From contig JAIQFY010000030.1 in assembly GCA_020072965.1 (NCBI GenBank), positions 1-58,174 of the forward strand: a stretch of 58,174 nucleotides of DNA, given 5' to 3'. Made by a program: the position numbers and the translations under genes. The notes under the pieces are model-generated. The model did not search any database. It saw only the letters and a program-made list of their open reading frames with translations, and was not told the DNA's origin. Positions within the stretch are counted from its first letter, which is position 1; every line of letters starts with the position of its first letter. The stretch is from Terriglobia bacterium (GTDB taxonomy: Bacteria > Acidobacteriota > Terriglobia > JAIQFV01). Below, piece by piece: positions 42,998 through 51,633 of the stretch.

Positions 42998-44632
42998 TCA
43001 TTCGGGTCGGGCTGCCTTGTGGACAAAAATGACACACTCTTCGTCCAGATAGCGGCGTTCCCAGTCCGGATCAGCATCCACGACATGGCGCAGCGGCGCA
43101 TCCGGGCGAATCATGACCCATTGAATCTGGTATTGATGGAACAACTTTTTCCAGTTGTCCTTTCCTTCTCCCACCTCGGGCTGGCCGATGAGCTTGAGAA
43201 ACTGCCTGGCGAATTCCTCTCCATACATATCCAGGCGGCCATCGATGAAGACCTTGATGTTCGGGTAGAAATTATAAATGAGAAAACCTCCCGTGACTGA
43301 ATCGTTGAAGACATGTCCCGGAGGCATATGGGATTTCAGATATTGGATGGCGTCTACAGGAAAACCCCGTTCCTTGAGATAGCGGAAATCCATGACACGT
43401 TCGCGCCCCAGGTATCCCTGGTGCGCCACAATCCAGCACAAACCCAGCAGGACGGCGACCGACAAAAGGTGGCGCTTGAAATCGCGCTCCAGCGAAACAA
43501 CCAGCTCAATTCGCCGGAAAAAGCGCTCTAGTCCTCGCTTTAGCTGGGGTGCTGGCGAGGTCCATTCCCTGAGAGGTTCGCCTAAACCCCGAAGAAGGCG
43601 GGCATAGATGGGAGCGCAGATCAACAGCATCACGGGGATATTCCGCAGGGAGATCAGACCCAGCGCAATCCAGACCACCAGCGTCAACGCCTCTTCCAGG
43701 CGCAGGCGGTATCGCGAATAGAGCAACAAAAGGGTTGGCGCAATGACGGCCGCGAGGAAGGGATGGAAGATGAGCCATTGAAAGGAGGGGGAGAACTGTT
43801 CATTGAACAGGTTGAGTTTATGAACCGTCTTGAAATACTCGTACAGGTATGTGTAAAGCTTATATCCGTTGGGATTGAGGAGGGACGCAGCGACCGTTGT
43901 GAAGGCTACCCCGCCCGTCTCGAGGACCTTCAATCGCAGGACGGGGCGGCGCTCCGGCGTAGCAAAGAGGTATTCAAGAGCGGCGCTGAAGAAGAATGTC
44001 AGGACCAGGGTCACCCCGGCGATGAAGCCGGCATGTAGATTGACCCAGAAGACCATCAGCAGAGGCAGAACCCACATCCGCTTCACGGGAATCGTGCCCA
44101 ATGTGAATCGGTCCAAAAGGTAATAACAGGGCACGACAAAAAGATACGAAACGATGTGAGGGCGGGCCACCCAGTGAAAATTACTTCCCAGGATCACGAA
44201 CAACAGCAGCGGGAAGGAAAGGGTGAATGGGAATCCCTCCCGCCTCAAGAGTTTGTAAAGGAGCGTGTAGGTCGCAGCCAGCACCAGGACCATGAAAAGG
44301 ACAACGCCGTTCAACCCAAAGCGATTGTGGAGGGCGGCGAAGATGACTTCAGTGCCCCACTCATAGGTCACCCACCAGGCATGGGGCATGGTGAATGAAA
44401 AAATGTCGTGATGGGGGATGCTGTGGGTCTCCAACATATGTTGGCCGGCCCTGATGTGCCACCCCGGATCCCCGTCGAGGAAGTAATACTTGCTGATACG
44501 CGAGAAGAGCATGATGAGAACGAGCGTGATAAAACAAACCTCGGCGGTCGAGGGCATCAGCCATTGCAACCATCCTGCAGGCCTCTTCGTCAGCGCAGGC
44601 GGACTTGGCAGAGCGATCTGAGAGTTATCCAT
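42998..44632 (-). CDS. Polytopic membrane protein, GT-C-like, paralog A
   Basis: A protein of 544 residues with about ten hydrophobic segments. Just after the first helix it has DGDPGWHIRAGQHMLE (from residue 53), then HHDIFSF and YEWGTEVIFAAL. Acidic residues in the first outside loop are the layout of GT-C glycosyltransferases that use lipid-linked sugars, but no family assignment is certain. A soluble C-terminal part (about 410-544) has FIDGRLDMYGEEFARQFL. A paralog of almost equal length follows upstream at 45034-46665. Function unknown; pilin or envelope glycosylation is possible given the tad genes beside it. Confidence 0.7.
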   Translation of the reverse strand: MDNSQIALPSPPALTKRPAGWLQWLMPSTAEVCFITLVLIMLFSRISKYYFLDGDPGWHIRAGQHMLETHSIPHHDIFSFTMPHAWWVTYEWGTEVIFAALHNRFGLNGVVLFMVLVLAATYTLLYKLLRREGFPFTLSFPLLLFVILGSNFHWVARPHIVSYLFVVPCYYLLDRFTLGTIPVKRMWVLPLLMVFWVNLHAGFIAGVTLVLTFFFSAALEYLFATPERRPVLRLKVLETGGVAFTTVAASLLNPNGYKLYTYLYEYFKTVHKLNLFNEQFSPSFQWLIFHPFLAAVIAPTLLLLYSRYRLRLEEALTLVVWIALGLISLRNIPVMLLICAPIYARLLRGLGEPLREWTSPAPQLKRGLERFFRRIELVVSLERDFKRHLLSVAVLLGLCWIVAHQGYLGRERVMDFRYLKERGFPVDAIQYLKSHMPPGHVFNDSVTGGFLIYNFYPNIKVFIDGRLDMYGEEFARQFLKLIGQPEVGEGKDNWKKLFHQYQIQWVMIRPDAPLRHVVDADPDWERRYLDEECVIFVHKAARPE

Positions 44633-44725
44633 GATGAGGGGTTATGGGTTCTCCGGTTCAATTGGACAGAAGAGAGGCAGTAGTCATCTCATGCGGGTCC
44701 AACCTCGGATGAACGGGCCCGAGGT

Positions 44726-45000
44726 GCGCATAGGCGCCAACCTAAGACCGGAGTAACGAGTGGCCCATAATCCCCCCGGCGGAAGCCGGGGGATGATTCA
44801 GCTACAGCCTACAGCAACGATCCCATTTTCATTATCCCCCCTCATCGCGCGAAGCGGGATGAGGGGGGGGTAGTTTATTTTTGGAACCTGGGTTTGTGGC
44901 CTGTACTTGAACTTTCCCCCAGCTTCCGCTGGGGGGATTCGACAGAACCGCCCACTTCCCCCTTTTAAAATCAATCCTCTTTAGGTTGACGCCTATGCGC
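44726..45000. repeat. MITE-like element, copy 2
   Basis: Terminal inverted repeats of 20 bp with one mismatch (GCGCATAGGCGCCAACCTAA at 44726-44745; TTAGGTTGACGCCTATGCGC at 44981-45000) bound 275 bp of non-coding DNA. It matches the 8499-8651 element in inverted orientation but carries about 120 bp more. The extra part holds two hairpins (CCCCCAGC / GCTGGGGG; CCCCTCATC / GATGAGGGG). It lies between two paralogous membrane-protein genes. Confidence 0.78.
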
Positions 45001-45033
45001 GGTGCGGGACGTTCTGTCCAGTGTTATGGCGAC

Positions 45034-46665
45034 TTAGGACATGCTCTTCTTTCGGACATAAATCACACAGTGCTCATCGAGAAATGGGCGGTCCCATTCC
45101 GGGTCCCTGTCCAATACCAGGCGCAGCGCAAGGTTCGGGCGGATCATCACCCACTGAATCTGACAGCGGCGAAACAGCTCCTTCCAGTTTTCATTCCTGC
45201 GACCGGCCTCCGGTGAGTTAATGAGATTCAGGTAAGTGTGAGCAAAATCGGCGCCGTACATGTCCAACCGTCCATCCGCGAACACTTTCATTGTAGGATA
45301 AAAGTTGTAAATGAGATACCCGCCCAGGGCCCACTCATTGAACACGTTTCCTGCTGGCCGATGCGCCCTGACATAGTCCATCCCGGCCGCCGGATAATCC
45401 CATTCTTCAGTGAACTGAAAGTGCAGGATCTGTTTATTCCACCCATACCCCTGATGGATCACGATCCAGAAAAGACCCAGCAAGACGATTGAGACGAGGA
45501 GGTGTCGGTTGAAATGCCGTTCCATCGAAATCGCTCGTTCGAGTCGCTGGAACAACCGCTGCAGTCGTCCCTGGAGCCCCGGTGCGCGAGAGATCCATTC
45601 CCTGAGAGGTTCATGCAATCCCCTCAAGAGCCGTCCATAGATGGGAGCGCAAACCAGGAACATGACCGGAATATTCCGGAGCGAGATCAGGCCCAGGGCG
45701 ATCCAGATGCAGAGCGTGAGACTCTCTTCCAACCGGACGCGATAGCGGGTATACCGCATGAGAAGAATCAGCCCCACGACTGCCACCAGAAAAGGTTGGA
45801 AAATGGACATCTGAAAAATGGGAGAAAAGAGTTCGTTGACCGGGTTGAGGTTATGGACTGTCTTGAAATACCCGCACAAGTAAACGTGGAGACCATAGCC
45901 ATAGGGATTCACCAGGGAAGTGAGCAGCGTTGCGCCCGCAAGAGACCCCGTTTCCTTGACCTTCATCGTTAATGAGGCGCGCAGCCCGGCGGAGGAGCAT
46001 GAGTATTGCAGCAGGGCGCCTGAAAAAAAGGTCAACACCAGGATCTCACCTGCGATGAACCCGGGATGAAGATTCACCCACAGGATCATGAGGCCCGGAA
46101 GGATCCACAACCGTCTGGCAGGGAGCGTGCCCTGAAGGTAGCGGTCCAGGACGCCGATGAAAATTACAATAAAGAGGTACGAGACCACGTGCGGCCGGGC
46201 GGCCCAGTGAAACCGGCTTCCCATGATGACACCCAGGAGAAGCAGGAAGGACAGGGTGAACGAAAAGCCTTCGCGCCTCAGCAATCGATACAACAGGGAA
46301 TAGCTTGCTGCCAGGAGCAAAGCGGCCAGAAGGACAATGCCGTTCAAGCCGAAATGACGATCGAGGGCCGCAAAGATGATTTCAGTCCCCCACTCGTAAG
46401 CCACCCACGGGGCATCGGGCATGGAAAATGAGAAGATGTCGTGGTGGGGGATGCTGTGGGTTTCCAGGATGTATTCGCCGGCCCGGATGTGCCAACCGCG
46501 GTCGCCGTCATAGAGAAAGTAGGGATCATTGCGGCCGAAGAGCAGAACCAGGCTGAGCGTGAGAAAAATAAGTTCGGCAGTAGAGGGAAGGAGCCAGCGA
46601 ATCCAGGTAGAGGGAACGGTTGCCCCGCGGGTTTGAGGGAGGGCAGCTACGACAGAATCCTTCAT
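45034..46665 (-). CDS. Polytopic membrane protein, GT-C-like, paralog B
   Basis: A protein of 543 residues, collinear with the 42998-44632 product. It shares DGDRGWHIRAGEYILETHSIPHHDIFSF, split here as GWHIRAGEYILE and THSIPHHDIFSF, plus YEWGTEIIFAAL and ADGRLDMYGADFAHTYL. About ten membrane helices and a soluble C-terminal domain are visible. The first-loop acidic residues are conserved between the two, which argues for function. Probable tandem duplication, since split by a MITE-like element. Activity unknown, possibly sugar transfer. Confidence 0.7.
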   Translation of the reverse strand: MKDSVVAALPQTRGATVPSTWIRWLLPSTAELIFLTLSLVLLFGRNDPYFLYDGDRGWHIRAGEYILETHSIPHHDIFSFSMPDAPWVAYEWGTEIIFAALDRHFGLNGIVLLAALLLAASYSLLYRLLRREGFSFTLSFLLLLGVIMGSRFHWAARPHVVSYLFIVIFIGVLDRYLQGTLPARRLWILPGLMILWVNLHPGFIAGEILVLTFFSGALLQYSCSSAGLRASLTMKVKETGSLAGATLLTSLVNPYGYGLHVYLCGYFKTVHNLNPVNELFSPIFQMSIFQPFLVAVVGLILLMRYTRYRVRLEESLTLCIWIALGLISLRNIPVMFLVCAPIYGRLLRGLHEPLREWISRAPGLQGRLQRLFQRLERAISMERHFNRHLLVSIVLLGLFWIVIHQGYGWNKQILHFQFTEEWDYPAAGMDYVRAHRPAGNVFNEWALGGYLIYNFYPTMKVFADGRLDMYGADFAHTYLNLINSPEAGRRNENWKELFRRCQIQWVMIRPNLALRLVLDRDPEWDRPFLDEHCVIYVRKKSMS

Positions 46666-46882
46666 GGCTCTCCGGCGTTCTCATCAATTCGCGTCAGGAG
46701 GGTGAGGGAGATGCCTCATGCAAGGAGATCGCAGGTGACCACATCCCTCTCCCACCAGGGGATACTTTTCTCATGGAATGTTAAGTGCGTCGCCGGTTGT
46801 GATTCCCGCGGCGGGCAATAGCTTAAGAAACTGGTTGAATTGAAAGAGCCACCCGGAGACGGACAGGCGAACCTCCCCGGGT

Positions 46883-47488
46883 CTACCGGGTCAGGAACTG
46901 GAGCGATTTCTTAAGCAGGTTTTCAAAGGTCTGCTCGTTTCCCTCGCTATGCAGCACTTCGCGCACCGCCTTTTCGGACAGGACCGCGGAATAGCCGAGG
47001 TTCATCAGGGCGGACACGGCATCTTCCTTGATCTGATTCACATGGGCCGGCCACTCCGGGCGTGGGGCACCACCGGCGGGTGCCAACGTGCTCAACTTGT
47101 CTCGCAACTCCAGCACCAGTCGCTCTGCGGTCTTTTTCCCCACTCCGGGGATGTGAGTAAGCCGGACGACATTGCCGTGTTGAATCGACGGCACCAGCTC
47201 GTTGACGCTCATCCCGGAAAGAATCGCAATTCCGAGTTTCGGACCAATCCCGGACACGCTGATGAGTTTTTCGAAAACCTGTTTCTCGGGGGGGGTCAGG
47301 AATCCAAACAGGGCAATGGTTTCCTCGCGGACGTGCGTATAAATATTCAGTGAGATCGGGGTGCTGTCGTCCGGCAGCTCGTAGAAAGTCGAGAGTGGGA
47401 TCGTCACGTCGTAGCCGACTCCCCCGACATCGAGGATCACTTGATTGGGTTGTTTACTGAGGATCTTTCCGGTGAGGTGGGCAATCAT
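46883..47488 (-). CDS. ruvA: Holliday junction DNA helicase subunit RuvA
   Basis: A 201-residue protein from the ATG at 47488 (MIAHLTGKIL), the usual RuvA start and length; the longer frame to 47620 adds unrelated sequence. The OB-fold domain (GKILSKQPNQVILDVGGVGYDV) is followed by two helix-hairpin-helix motifs (ISVSGIGPKLGIAILSGM; HIPGVGKKTAERLVLEL) and the C-terminal RuvB-binding domain. RuvA binds four-way junctions and loads RuvB in recombination. No ruvB or ruvC is nearby; it follows the BMC genes instead. Confidence 0.95.
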   Translation of the reverse strand: MIAHLTGKILSKQPNQVILDVGGVGYDVTIPLSTFYELPDDSTPISLNIYTHVREETIALFGFLTPPEKQVFEKLISVSGIGPKLGIAILSGMSVNELVPSIQHGNVVRLTHIPGVGKKTAERLVLELRDKLSTLAPAGGAPRPEWPAHVNQIKEDAVSALMNLGYSAVLSEKAVREVLHSEGNEQTFENLLKKSLQFLTR

Positions 47489-47629
47489 GAGATGATCGTT
47501 TGACCGCGAGCGCCGACCCTGTCTTGTCCCTGATGCAGTGGACGAATCGCCGGGTTTCGAGGGGGGCGACCGGGCGGCGTTTTCATCGCCCGAGAAGGGC
47601 AATGAGAATATGACCGCCACGTGGACGAA

Positions 47630-47902
47630 CTATTCTGCGAAATCGATCTGGTCGATCACTCCCACGACCGTCATATCGATGGGGGAGCTCGGCCGGCCGG
47701 CGGCGGTCATCGCACTCCATCCTTCCTGCACCACGAGGACCCTTTCCCCGACGCCCGCATCCACCGCATCCAGCGCCAGGACCACTTCCCCCCGGTCCGT
47801 GCCATCCAGATTGAGGGGTTGCACCATCAGGACCTTTCGCCCCTCATGGCTGGGGGATTTCTGCGTGGCGATGACGTCCCCGACTACCCGGCCGACGATC
47901 AT
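47630..47902 (-). CDS. BMC vertex protein, EutN/CcmL family (third copy)
   Basis: A protein of 90 residues starting MIVGRVVGDVIATQKSPSHEG, the conserved beginning of EutN/CcmL pentamers that cap shell vertices. The upstream in-frame ATG at 47914 lacks a ribosome-binding site, while 47902 has GGAG ten bases before it. LALDAVDAGVGERVLVVQ and VVGVIDQIDF are the usual core segments. It is the last of three EutN genes in a row, 141 bases before ruvA. Confidence 0.92.
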   Translation of the reverse strand: MIVGRVVGDVIATQKSPSHEGRKVLMVQPLNLDGTDRGEVVLALDAVDAGVGERVLVVQEGWSAMTAAGRPSSPIDMTVVGVIDQIDFAE

Positions 47903-47954
47903 GGGTGGCTCCATCCAGTCCGTTGTGTGGTGCGATCTGCTGCGTTAGATCGCC

Positions 47955-48239
47955 TTACAAATACTTGATGCTCTTCTCAGGTGTTTCGATCCGATCAACA
48001 ATTGCAATCACGGTGCATTCCGTCGGCACATCGCGCGGGAAGGCCAGCGAGGCTTCTTTTCCCCGGCACCAGTAGACCACCTCACCATATCCTGCTCCGA
48101 TGGAATCCACCGCCACCAGCGGACGACCGCGATCCCTTCCCTCCCGGGTGATGGGCTGCAGCACGAGGAGCTTCAGGCCCTCCATGGAAGGATTCTTGAT
48201 GGTACAGACCACATTTCCGATGACTCTTGCGAGCTGCAT
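47955..48239 (-). CDS. BMC vertex protein, EutN/CcmL family (second copy)
   Basis: A protein of 94 residues: MQLARVIGNVVCTIKNPSMEG at the start, VAVDSIGAGYGEVVYWCRG in the middle, IVDRIETPEKSIKYL at the end. It differs from its neighbours by a cysteine in strand 2 and a basic C-terminal tail. EutN/CcmL pentamers close the vertices of polyhedral shells. Confidence 0.92.
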   Translation of the reverse strand: MQLARVIGNVVCTIKNPSMEGLKLLVLQPITREGRDRGRPLVAVDSIGAGYGEVVYWCRGKEASLAFPRDVPTECTVIAIVDRIETPEKSIKYL

Positions 48240-48391
48240 TCTAGCTTCATTCTCGACTTATTGATTCAAACCAGCAGGAGAACCAACTCGAGGTCATTTC
48301 GCGCCCTGATTCCCATGCTGAGGTCACGCCGCGGAAAACCTCGGAATGGAAAGGTGAGGATGCGGGATCAGGGCTGCCGCAGGGGCCGCGC

Positions 48392-48661
48392 TCAGTGTAT
48401 TTCCACTTGGTCAACGATTCCAATGATAGCCGAATCAACGGGACAGTCTTTGCAGCCGGAGGCATTGCGTGCGGAACTTCCCGCCACGATGAGCACTTTT
48501 TCCTTGAATCCCGCTTGAACAGTGTCGACTGAGACCACGAAGTTGCCCTCATCCTTGCCGGTCGCGGCATCGATGGGTTTGACGATCAGCAGCTTTTTGC
48601 CTTCCAGTCGCGGGTCTTTGCGGGTGGCAACGATGGTCCCGACTACACGTCCCAGGAGCAT
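48392..48661 (-). CDS. BMC vertex protein, EutN/CcmL family (first copy)
   Basis: A protein of 89 residues: MLLGRVVGTIVATRKDPRLEG, then VVSVDTVQAGFKEKVLIVAGSSA and IIGIVDQVEIH. AGAGGAA precedes the start. It has CKDC near residue 70, which the other two copies lack and which could bind metal or form a disulfide. With two further EutN genes downstream it indicates a shell with distinct vertex types. Confidence 0.92.
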   Translation of the reverse strand: MLLGRVVGTIVATRKDPRLEGKKLLIVKPIDAATGKDEGNFVVSVDTVQAGFKEKVLIVAGSSARNASGCKDCPVDSAIIGIVDQVEIH

Positions 48662-48804
48662 GAATTCCTCTTGTCTCGCACAAATGCCGGCGAGTTCACG
48701 AAACTGCGGGAGGGGCCACGGTGAAGAGGGCTGAGGTCGGAGGAGCGTGTGTTCGACGCCACGTCGACACGCCGTCCAGCTGCCTCCCGAGTCGGAGAGA
48801 CGAT

Positions 48805-49089
48805 CTATTTGGCTGCCTTACCGATGGGCAGAACGTCTTCAAGGTTCGAGTGTGGGCGCGGAATGACGTGCACGCTGATCAGTTCCCCCACGCGCCGTGC
48901 GGCCGCAGCGCCAGCGTCGGTGGCGGCCTTCACGGCAGCTACATCGCCCCGCACAATCGCGGTCACGTAGCCCGAGCCAATCTTTTCCCATCCCACCAGC
49001 GTGACTTTTGCAGCTTTGACCATAGCGTCACTTGCTTCAATCATGGCCACGAGACCCCGTGTTTCAATCATTCCCAATGCTTCACCCAT
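48805..49089 (-). CDS. BMC shell hexamer protein (PduA/EutM type)
   Basis: A single-domain BMC-H protein of 94 residues. It starts [26 protein letters not shown] and has [25 protein letters not shown]; the GSG at the pore loop is typical of shells that pass small polar metabolites. GAGGAGG lies just before the start. It forms the facets of the shell capped by the three EutN proteins encoded downstream. Only one BMC-H gene and no BMC-T gene are present here. Confidence 0.95.
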   Translation of the reverse strand: MGEALGMIETRGLVAMIEASDAMVKAAKVTLVGWEKIGSGYVTAIVRGDVAAVKAATDAGAAAARRVGELISVHVIPRPHSNLEDVLPIGKAAK

Positions 49090-49151
49090 GAACTCCTCCT
49101 CGAATTTTCCCGACGAATTCCTCTGTTTGGAATAGTAGTGCGCCTGAGTCC

Positions 49152-49955
49152 CTACTTGCGTTGTGTGAGAACCTGCTGGATCAGGTCGATGAGTTCCGAT
49201 TTGGTAACGGAGATGATTTCATTTTCGACCCTGGCCTCGGAAGGACTGGCTGTCTCCGCGACCACCGGGCATCCGGGAACGAACTGCGTTGGCGATTGGA
49301 TACCGTAGACAGAACCTCGTCGCGCGAAAAGTTTATCTACTTCCTCGCGTGAAAGCAAGCTTTCACGGCCCAAAATTTTCACGACCAGGTTGATGCGGGC
49401 GAAATGTTCCACGGTTTCCGTCCTGAAATAGGCCTCATTGAGCGAGGCGCCATAGCTGACCACGCCATGGTTCGCCATGAGGATGGCATCATAACTGGGG
49501 ATCAGCGGCTCCAGCGGTTTCGTAATGTCCTCGGTGGCGGGAGTTCCGTACGCCGCCAGGGGAACACAGCCGAGCGACAGGATGATCTCGGAACATAACG
49601 CGCGGTCAAGCGCCATCCCGGCGGCGGCGAACCCCGTGGCCACTGGTGGATGGCAATGCACGACCGCATGAATGTCGGGCCGCAAGCGGTAGATCAGCAA
49701 ATGCATGGGGAGTTCCGTGGAAGGCTTGCCTTTCCCGGAAATCTTATGGCCCCGCAGGTCGGTCTTGACGATCTCCTCGATCTCCATGAAGCCCTTTGAG
49801 CGCCCGGACGGCGTGGCGATAATCTCCCCCTCGTTGAACCGCACGGAAATGTTCCCATCGCTGGCCGCAACATACCCCTTCTCCCACACCCGCCGCCCGA
49901 TCTCAAGGATCGCTCGAGCCGCCTCTGTTTCGGTTTTGAATTCGAATTGGGTCAT
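49152..49955 (-). CDS. Class II aldolase, fuculose-1-phosphate aldolase-like, BMC-associated
   Basis: A 267-residue zinc aldolase. Metal-binding and catalytic residues are visible: Glu81 (ST-E-LPMH), His100 and His102 ([11 protein letters not shown]), His163 (ANHGVVSYG). Relatives split L-fuculose- or L-rhamnulose-1-phosphate into dihydroxyacetone phosphate and lactaldehyde. Compared with FucA (about 215 residues) there is an extra C-terminal part of some 50 residues. It ends in an amphipathic helix ([16 protein letters not shown]), the form of an encapsulation peptide that targets enzymes into BMC shells. The gene is 62 bases upstream of the BMC-H gene. This fits the PVM-type BMC that degrades fucose and rhamnose; the aldehyde dehydrogenase needed next is not in the window. 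Confidence 0.88.
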   Translation of the reverse strand: MTQFEFKTETEAARAILEIGRRVWEKGYVAASDGNISVRFNEGEIIATPSGRSKGFMEIEEIVKTDLRGHKISGKGKPSTELPMHLLIYRLRPDIHAVVHCHPPVATGFAAAGMALDRALCSEIILSLGCVPLAAYGTPATEDITKPLEPLIPSYDAILMANHGVVSYGASLNEAYFRTETVEHFARINLVVKILGRESLLSREEVDKLFARRGSVYGIQSPTQFVPGCPVVAETASPSEARVENEIISVTKSELIDLIQQVLTQRK

Positions 49956-49983
49956 GAAAAAATAGGGCCCGTCCCTTGTTCCA

Positions 49984-50012
49984 AGTAGGGCGACCAGTCT
50001 GGTCGCCCTACT
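49984..50012. repeat. Perfect 13-bp palindromic hairpin
   Basis: AGTAGGGCGACCA (49984-49996) and TGGTCGCCCTACT (50000-50012) are perfectly complementary with a three-base loop. It lies between the malic enzyme and aldolase genes. There is no T-run directly after it on the minus strand, though TTTTTT occurs about 20 bases further on. It may act as a weak terminator or attenuator, or be one copy of a dispersed palindrome. Confidence 0.6.
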
Positions 50013-50090
50013 CTGATAACGGTTGGATCATGTTCCTGAAAAACAGCGCCGGTAACTTAAAGCCTCGATGAAAAGACTGAAGATTCACAT

Positions 50091-51524
50091 CTAGCCTGCG
50101 GCCTTTTGCTCGCGGCCGCGCTTGCGGGCGACGCCGGTCTTCTGGGCGGCCTTGATCACCCCCTGGGCGACAGCCTTGGAAACGCGGACGTCGAACACCG
50201 AGGGAATCACATAATCCTCGTTGAGCTCCGACGGGCTGATGATGGAGGCGATGGCCTCGGCTGCCGCGAGCTTCATGGCCTCGTTGATTTCCCGCGCGCG
50301 GCAATCGAGAGCGCCCCGGAAGATCCCCGGAAAGGCCAGCACATTGTTGATCTGGTTGGGATAATCGCTGCGACCCGTGGCCATGATACGAACATAGGGT
50401 GCCGCTTCTTCCGGCATGACTTCTGGAGTCGGGTTGGCCATCGCGAACACAATGGCATTTTTCGCCATCCGTTTCAACCATTTGGGTTTCACCGTTCCCG
50501 GACCGGAGAGGCCGAGGAAGACATCGCAGTCTTTAAGCGCATCTTCCAGGCTTCCTTTGAAACCCTCGTGGTTGGTGTGCTCGGCATACCAGTGTTTGGC
50601 GACATTCATGTTTTCAGTGCGACCCTTGTAAATGGCGCCTTCCCGATCGCACCCGATGAAATGCTTCACCCCGTAAGCCATCAGAATTTTTGTGCAGGCC
50701 ACGCCGGCGGCGCCGACCCCTGAGACGACCACCTTCAATTTTTCAGGCTTCTTTTTGACGATGCGCAGCGAATTGATGAGGGCGGCCAGCACCACCACCG
50801 CGGTTCCATGTTGATCGTCGTGCATGACCGGGATATCGAGTTCCTTCTTGAGGCGCTCCTCCACCTCGAAACAACGCGGCGCGGAGATGTCCTCCAGGTT
50901 GATGCCGCCAAACACCGGCGCAATGGCTTTGCAGGCCGCGATGATTTGTTCAGTGTCCTGCGTTGCCAGGGCGATGGGAAAGGCATCCACGCCTCCAAAT
51001 TCCTTGAAGAGCATGGCCTTCCCCTCCATCACCGGCAGGGAGGCCTCTGGTCCGAGATTTCCGAGGCCGAGGATGGCCGATCCATCGGTCACCACCGCCA
51101 CCATGTTCTTCTTGATGGTCAGGGAATATACTTTGGACTTGTCCTCGGCAATCGCCAGGCACACCCGGGCGACCCCGGGCGTATAGGCCCGAGACAGGTC
51201 GGCGCGGGTCCTCAAGGGGAATTTTGAAGTCACCTCAATCTTGCCTCCGAGGTGCATCAGAAAGGTCAGATCACTGACATTAACGAGCTCCACATCCTTG
51301 AGGTGCGCCAGGGCCTTCACGATCTGGTCGCCATGCTTTTCATCGCGCACGTTTACCGTGATGTCGCGGACGGTGAATTCCGAGGTCACTTCCACCAGAT
51401 CGATGGCCCCGATGTCGCCCCCCGTGCGGCCGATGGCCGAAGTGACGCGACCCAACATGCCCGGCCGGTTGTTGATGTTCAAGCGAAGGGTGATGCTGTT
51501 GCTGGCAGTCGGTACGGTGTGCAT
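50091..51524 (-). CDS. Malic enzyme with N-terminal ACT domain
   Basis: A 477-residue oxidative decarboxylase that turns malate into pyruvate and CO2 with NAD(P)+. Residues about 10-88 are an ACT regulatory domain. The catalytic part follows: Tyr114 in SRAYTPGVA, VVTDGSAILGLGN at 144, IPVMHDDQHGTA at 231, and the nucleotide-binding GVGAAG at 269. The short bacterial form lacking a PTA domain fits. The ACT domain implies allosteric control, perhaps by an amino acid. GAAAGGG precedes the start. It is next to rex, which senses the NADH/NAD+ ratio, and may be in its regulon. Confidence 0.93.
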   Translation of the reverse strand: MHTVPTASNSITLRLNINNRPGMLGRVTSAIGRTGGDIGAIDLVEVTSEFTVRDITVNVRDEKHGDQIVKALAHLKDVELVNVSDLTFLMHLGGKIEVTSKFPLRTRADLSRAYTPGVARVCLAIAEDKSKVYSLTIKKNMVAVVTDGSAILGLGNLGPEASLPVMEGKAMLFKEFGGVDAFPIALATQDTEQIIAACKAIAPVFGGINLEDISAPRCFEVEERLKKELDIPVMHDDQHGTAVVVLAALINSLRIVKKKPEKLKVVVSGVGAAGVACTKILMAYGVKHFIGCDREGAIYKGRTENMNVAKHWYAEHTNHEGFKGSLEDALKDCDVFLGLSGPGTVKPKWLKRMAKNAIVFAMANPTPEVMPEEAAPYVRIMATGRSDYPNQINNVLAFPGIFRGALDCRAREINEAMKLAAAEAIASIISPSELNEDYVIPSVFDVRVSKAVAQGVIKAAQKTGVARKRGREQKAAG

Positions 51525-51633
51525 GACGACCCTTTCACCAATGGATTCATTTACTGCGGAAAAAATGATCGGAGAAACTACCTCCGGGGCGTTGTGAAAT
51601 CATCTCACGACTCGCGCTTACGCTTTTAAAAAC

